Of a stretch of 64,000 nt of DNA, positions 38,901-44,900 are shown piece by piece. The translations under genes and the position numbers were made by a program. Source of the DNA: Theristus sp. LFF4_11 (lineage: Eukaryota; Nematoda; Chromadorea; Monhysterida; Xyalidae); contig JASANC010001799.1 of NCBI GenBank assembly GCA_030248135.1, positions 62,001 to 126,000 on the forward strand. The letters run 5' to 3'. Within the stretch, counting starts at the first letter, position 1, and the number at the start of each line of letters is the position of its first letter. The notes beneath the pieces were generated by a model. The model saw only the letters and a program-made list of their open reading frames with translations, made no database searches and was not told the origin of the DNA.

Positions 38901-41900
38901 TCTTCAAATACACGGCAGTTAGCAGAACTAAAATGTTTCTTTTGTTCAATTTTTAAACCTGTTTTGCAGATGGAGAACTTGTGTGATTAGTGATTACAAA
39001 AACAAAAAGTGTGCGAACAGTAACATATCAATAGCAACATAAAAGTAACAGAACAGTTACATAATTGTACCATGTTACAACTGTATTATACATTGTGACG
39101 ATAACATAACAGTTACATAACTGCAACATATAAAAGAAAGGAATGAAAATTTACAACAAACAACGTAGATCTACACCAAGAGCACCGAATTGAAGTGTAC
39201 GCTGTAACAATGAGCGACGTCAAGTACGCTGTTACTGCGATCGTACTGAACGCGAGACAAGTCTACTCCGTGCGGGACCACGTACAAGCCACTGATGTAA
39301 GCAAAATCCAACACTCAAACACTTTTTTCTAATACGCCGTCGAGGCATCGGTTGCAGTACAATCACTAATTGGATGAGTATGATTGTATTGATTGATTCT
39401 ATCATCAGTACGAATTGACTGTAGTCACACTGCTGCTATCTGCTTTCGAAGTTGTGTTTGCTGAAATTTAAGCAAAATATTTCCAGTCGTTTGTTTCATT
39501 CCAGGCAATTCTCACGTGTCAAGCCGGCAGGGACTCGGATGAGACGTGCGTTTCGCATTCCGTCGGCGCTGCCGTCGCATTCGGTCGTGCGCTTCCAAGC
39601 GACCTCTACCTTTATACGGCGTTCGGCGACTCGCATCCAGGCCCGACCGACCTTGCCGCGATGAAGGGTGTCGTGCTCTCGTATCTGTTCGTCACATGCG
39701 AACCGCAACTGTCGACGTTGGACATTGAGTTCTGGGAAATACCGGTATATTGTGGTGGTTTTTTTGGATAAAAAACGTGTTCCATTTGCTGAGGTTTCGA
39801 TCCTCATGTGGACATGTTGTAACTGCAAGAAATGGAGAACAGAAATGAAAAAAACGACCTTGATTATTTCTTCCAAAAGATGATTCCACCAAATCAGGTT
39901 TTGTATTCATCAAACAAATCTAAAGAACTCATCAATATTGTTGTCGCAGGAAGCCACCTCTTACGTTCTGAAGAAATGCACCAACACACATGACGTCAGC
40001 AGTTGTCAACCGTTTGTGACATCAACGACACACACGAAAACTATTTCCGTCAACCAGTGTCTGTGGAAAATCATAGTTTTTCAAGTTCAATACCATCATA
40101 TGAAAATTCAACATCACTATGAGTGTCAAACTGGAAATTTTCGGATGTTTCCCAATCCGTTTTCTTTAGACCAACCGTACAATTTCTGCGCATTTGCGAT
40201 AATCGACGGCAAAGAAGTCCCACTGAGTGGGTTGACCATTCAGAACGGCGTTGGTAACGGTGCGGTGCTGTATAAAGTCGTTTGGACTGGGGTACGCTTT
40301 TCATATGGTCGTGGTTTTTTCGACCTCATTTATTCGTCCGTTTCAAACCCGATGGATCCAATCATTCTTGGAAGTTTGACAACGCTGAAAATAACCGAAA
40401 AATCTATGCTAGCGTTCAAAATGCTGAAACTCCCAGTTTTTGTCTCCAGAACAACGGAAAATCGTGCTGCCGTCAAAGCAAGGAGTCTGGGCGAACATTT
40501 TGTTTCCCGCAAACCGGCAACGTCTTCACGGACGAGCAAGAGGCGAACGTTCATAACCACTACACCGTTTATAGTGAGCGGGTTCAGTGTTTTGTGTTTG
40601 GCCTTTGGCTGAAGTGTCCGGTCGCAACGTTGGTGCTTTTGTGTTACTTACCACCACACACTCACACACAAACACACTGGCGCACGCTAGGGGCACATTT
40701 ACACGAAAAACTGAGAAGGGAGCAACCACTGATGATTGATTTTCTTTTGATGAACAACTTGTCGGGTAACTCACTAATTATGTAACGGTTGGTGAAACGT
40801 CGAACTTTCTCTGAAGTCAAAAGCTACCCAACAAACAAACAAACCCAACAACAACAAAATTTTTCCTCACTGTCCATGTGACGCCGTAATTGTGCAACAA
40901 CACCAAAATCACGGGTGTTTGAAAAGATAAGAGTGCGACCTTCAAACAACGACACTTGAAAACAAAAACTGCTGCAGCTGGTCAACGAGACGGCTGGTTG
41001 TTGGAGCCGCAAATCGTCAGCAGCGAGGTGATCCCCACTGGAACAACAATCAACATCGATTTGCCGTCCTTTGTTAAGGTACAGATATAGTGTCCGTTCG
41101 TTGAAGCTGTCCAACTTCGATGCGTGAACTTCTAAAAGTGCTTGCTACCAAAAAGCGTAAAAATAGCCCAACCGAAGTTTGAGGTACATTATTCACAGAG
41201 AAAATCATCGATTGTTTTCCGACTCGGGGTAATTTCTCGATTCATGCGGTACTCTGATTATAGTCAAATAAATCGCCCACGTGTCTGGATCGCTTTCAGT
41301 TTGTCAAGCCAACTGCAGAATCGTTGAAAACAATTAGCAGGATTAAGTTTTTCAGGAGTTCACTTATTCCAGACGGAAAACATCGTAAAATACAACATCA
41401 AAACGTGCGCGATACACGATCCGTTTGCGTGTGAAACAGTGCAAGAGGTGGCCGATCTTCCCGTTACCGTCAGTTTGAGCGCCGGTACGTGCATGATTTT
41501 GGAACCAATTTGAAAAAAATCGGGTCAAATCAGATCAGAAGTCTTGAAATCCGAATACGAAACTCAAACGAAATGAACAATCGTTTCAGCGCAACGCGAC
41601 CAGAAACTGATTTTCGCGATCGAAGGCGAATTCACCGATGGAACGACGAAATATCTGCAGTGCATCAAATTCAAACAGAGCGAATGTCGCCAGCTACCGA
41701 CTGACAACGTCTATTGGCCGCAAGGGGTTTGTTCTGTTTTTTGTTTTGCTTTTCATAAACAGGTAAAGTCTTACTCTGAAGACCTGCTATACAATAATAA
41801 TGTGTTGCACAGTCACAGACAAACACACAGGCACGCACACATTACAGCAGCACGCGCGATACATTGCATGTGTACATGGTGTTTGTTTATGGACTGTGCA

Positions 41901-44900
41901 ACCTCACCGAGTGAACATTTTGTGAAGCCAGAACTTTACATGAGCAAAAAAATAAACCAAAAACAAAAATCCCCGAACTTTTCACAGCAATGTCAAGTGT
42001 TCTGCGAGCGACGTGAAACGAGCGAAACGTGCGTGCGCCAGTCGACGATGCTCCAACGGCTGCGATCTGATCGCCTCGAATGGGTGGATCGGTCGATCGT
42101 TGCTCTCGGTAGAATCGTCGAGGATTCGGATGTGCGCCCGAAGAACGGCATCATAAAACCGACCGTGAAATATCGTTTCCAGCCGGCACAGTCCACCGTG
42201 AAAGTGAACTTTTTGCCACTTCAGGTACTTTTAACGGTCTGTAGCTTCAAGATTGCAGTTTTCTTTGACACCGTTTTGTGCAGCAATACGCGCACACACT
42301 CGCTGCGGAATCAAATAGTTCAACAAGCTTGTCAGGCTATTCCAGCTGAGTTCGTCACATTAGACATCTCCTTACTGTGCACAAACTCGTTGTTTGGATT
42401 CTTTGAACTCGAAGAAAAAGTAAACATTTGTTGAGAGCAATGCCACATAGGGATACGGCGTCTCATACATCATACAAGAGTGCGACGCCAACAAACAGTG
42501 CGTCGATAAAGTCACGTGCGAGAGCTCACCGTGCGACTATCGGCCGAGCACCACAAGTCAGTTGGTTGTTTTCTGTGTGTTCAAGAAATCAAAATTTCAA
42601 ATCAATTTCTGGAAAAGTCAGTTATTTGTGCGGTTGTTGCTCTTTCTTCGGCACAGAAAGACGAAATCGACTTGAATTGAATTAATTTCCACAGGCCAAC
42701 CGGTGACCGTACGAATGCGAGTACGCGAAAATGGCAGGGTTGCGTCGAGCGACTTCCATCCGATGGCGTTCGACCAGTTCGGCAACGTCACCGCGATTGT
42801 CGAATGGCAGAATGTGAGTGAACAGGGGGGGGGGGTGAAACAAGTTAAACAGGTCACAAGTCACAACTCACAATAACTGAACGTACGACTTGGAAAACAC
42901 ACAGTCTATCATGCGAAACACAGAACTAAATCACGCAAAAGCGGCCGCTCAAATGGCACTTCCACCGGAAAACGTCCACGTCACATTATTCCGCGTCGTT
43001 CTGATTTTGTTTCGAGAAATATTCACAAAAGCAAATAATAATAACTGCAAACATCGCGTCTCCTACTCCTGCACAGAAATTTGGCCAGTCCGTCTGCTGG
43101 TCGCACAGCGATCGAACGAACTGCCAACGATTGGCCGAAGGTGACCGAATGCTCGAACAACAGCACCGCGCCATTTCATTGGTCTCATTCAATGTGCACA
43201 GTGAGTGTTGTTACGCAGAAATGATTTTAATTCCAATGAAATTCATAATTTCAGTAACTGGATTTATTGAATAACAGAACAATACAGTAGAATGGAAATT
43301 GAAAATTCAAGAATATTTCCAGCCGGTCCACGTCGCTATGAGCAGCACCACGCAGCGGCGTTGTTCCGGCTGACGCCGGTGACAAACAGCCTGCACGTTG
43401 AGATCCCGCAAGAATTCAAAGTTCGTGATTGTGAAAGCTTCGATCCAATAGTAACGGCAACACCGGCCTCGAACTTCTTTGATCCTGCTCCTGATCTGCT
43501 TCGTTGAACCTGCGCTGTGGTATATATTTGAACAAATCAACATTCCCACAGTGTTCTCGCATTGTGGCGATCCAGATCATGTTTTCAGAGGTCCCTGAGT
43601 TTTCTCACCAAACCAAAAGAAAATCCCACTTTCCAGCTGCCCAACTCGATATACCGTCTGGTGTTGTGCAGCGGCGACGGAACGTTCGAGTATTGCGACG
43701 AAGACGCAGTGGCCGGGGCGTTCGCCGAGTTTCCGGCCGTTGTCGAACTGAACACAACTAGCAATAATGCAGTGACCTTGAAAAACATGCAGCCAGGAAG
43801 TACGGTCACAGTCCTTTGTTGTGGATTTGTATCTAACCACTAAAAAATACGTAACCCATGGCCGGCCCCATATGTCCACTTTTCCTTAACTTTGTTACAT
43901 GCATGCATGGGTTCTAGTTGTGCCCTTCCACCAAGTCTCACCTCTCTTTTTGTTATTCACCGCCTGTCCAGAGAAAAAAGGCGTGCGCGTGCAACGCAGT
44001 CACGGCGGCGACCATTGGGCGGACTTGCAGGCGGTGCTGTTCAAACCGGAGGAGATCGAGGACGATTTAGTGGAGACGACCGTGGTCTGGCATGGGGTCA
44101 GCCAGCGTGTGGTTTCTTTTGTCTTTTCTACTTTTTCTACACACAGTTTCGTTTTAAAACGCCCAACATCGCCAACAAGCGCGCACCGTGAAAGGTTTCA
44201 CCACAAATTTTTTTCATATCGGTCAGACTGCGCGGTAGGTTTCAGACAACCGAACTTTACCGAATGTCCGCAAGCTTCATTTTTCCCCCGATTGCAGATT
44301 GCCAAACAGACGTGCACGCTGATTGCGGAAACGGGCGAGGAGAACTGCGTTCCGATCAGCTCGACGTCTTATCATGGACGATACAAACAGCAGGGGGTAG
44401 TTACACACTTTCAATACTGTCGACCGACAATTCATTTGCTTGTAAAAGCGTTTATCTAAGGACCGGTGGTAATTTTTTGTCACAGAAAATTTTCATTCAT
44501 TATTTTTTCGTCAAATAGCTTTACAATCGTACGGCGCGGTACGCTACGGTGCTGAGCGTGTTTGGCATTGCCGACCAAGTGGACGCCACTGGTCAGGTGC
44601 CGTCAACTGTTGTCACGACATTCCAACCAAACTCGCCAATTGTCGACGTCAGTCTGCAGCCGCCACTTGTAAGTTTTGAGACAGACAAATAATTCAGTCG
44701 GAAATGCTGACTATCGAAAAACTTTTTGTTCACGCTCGAGTGGATCATTTCGAAGTGGAAATTCGCAGTAACATTGTTATTTTTTAACGATGACCAGAAA
44801 CAACAATCCAAGATTGTCGCGACTCACCACAGAAACCGTACAATCGCATACGATCTATTGCTTCACTTGTGTGCAGTCAATGACATATTTTCAGTCTGTT

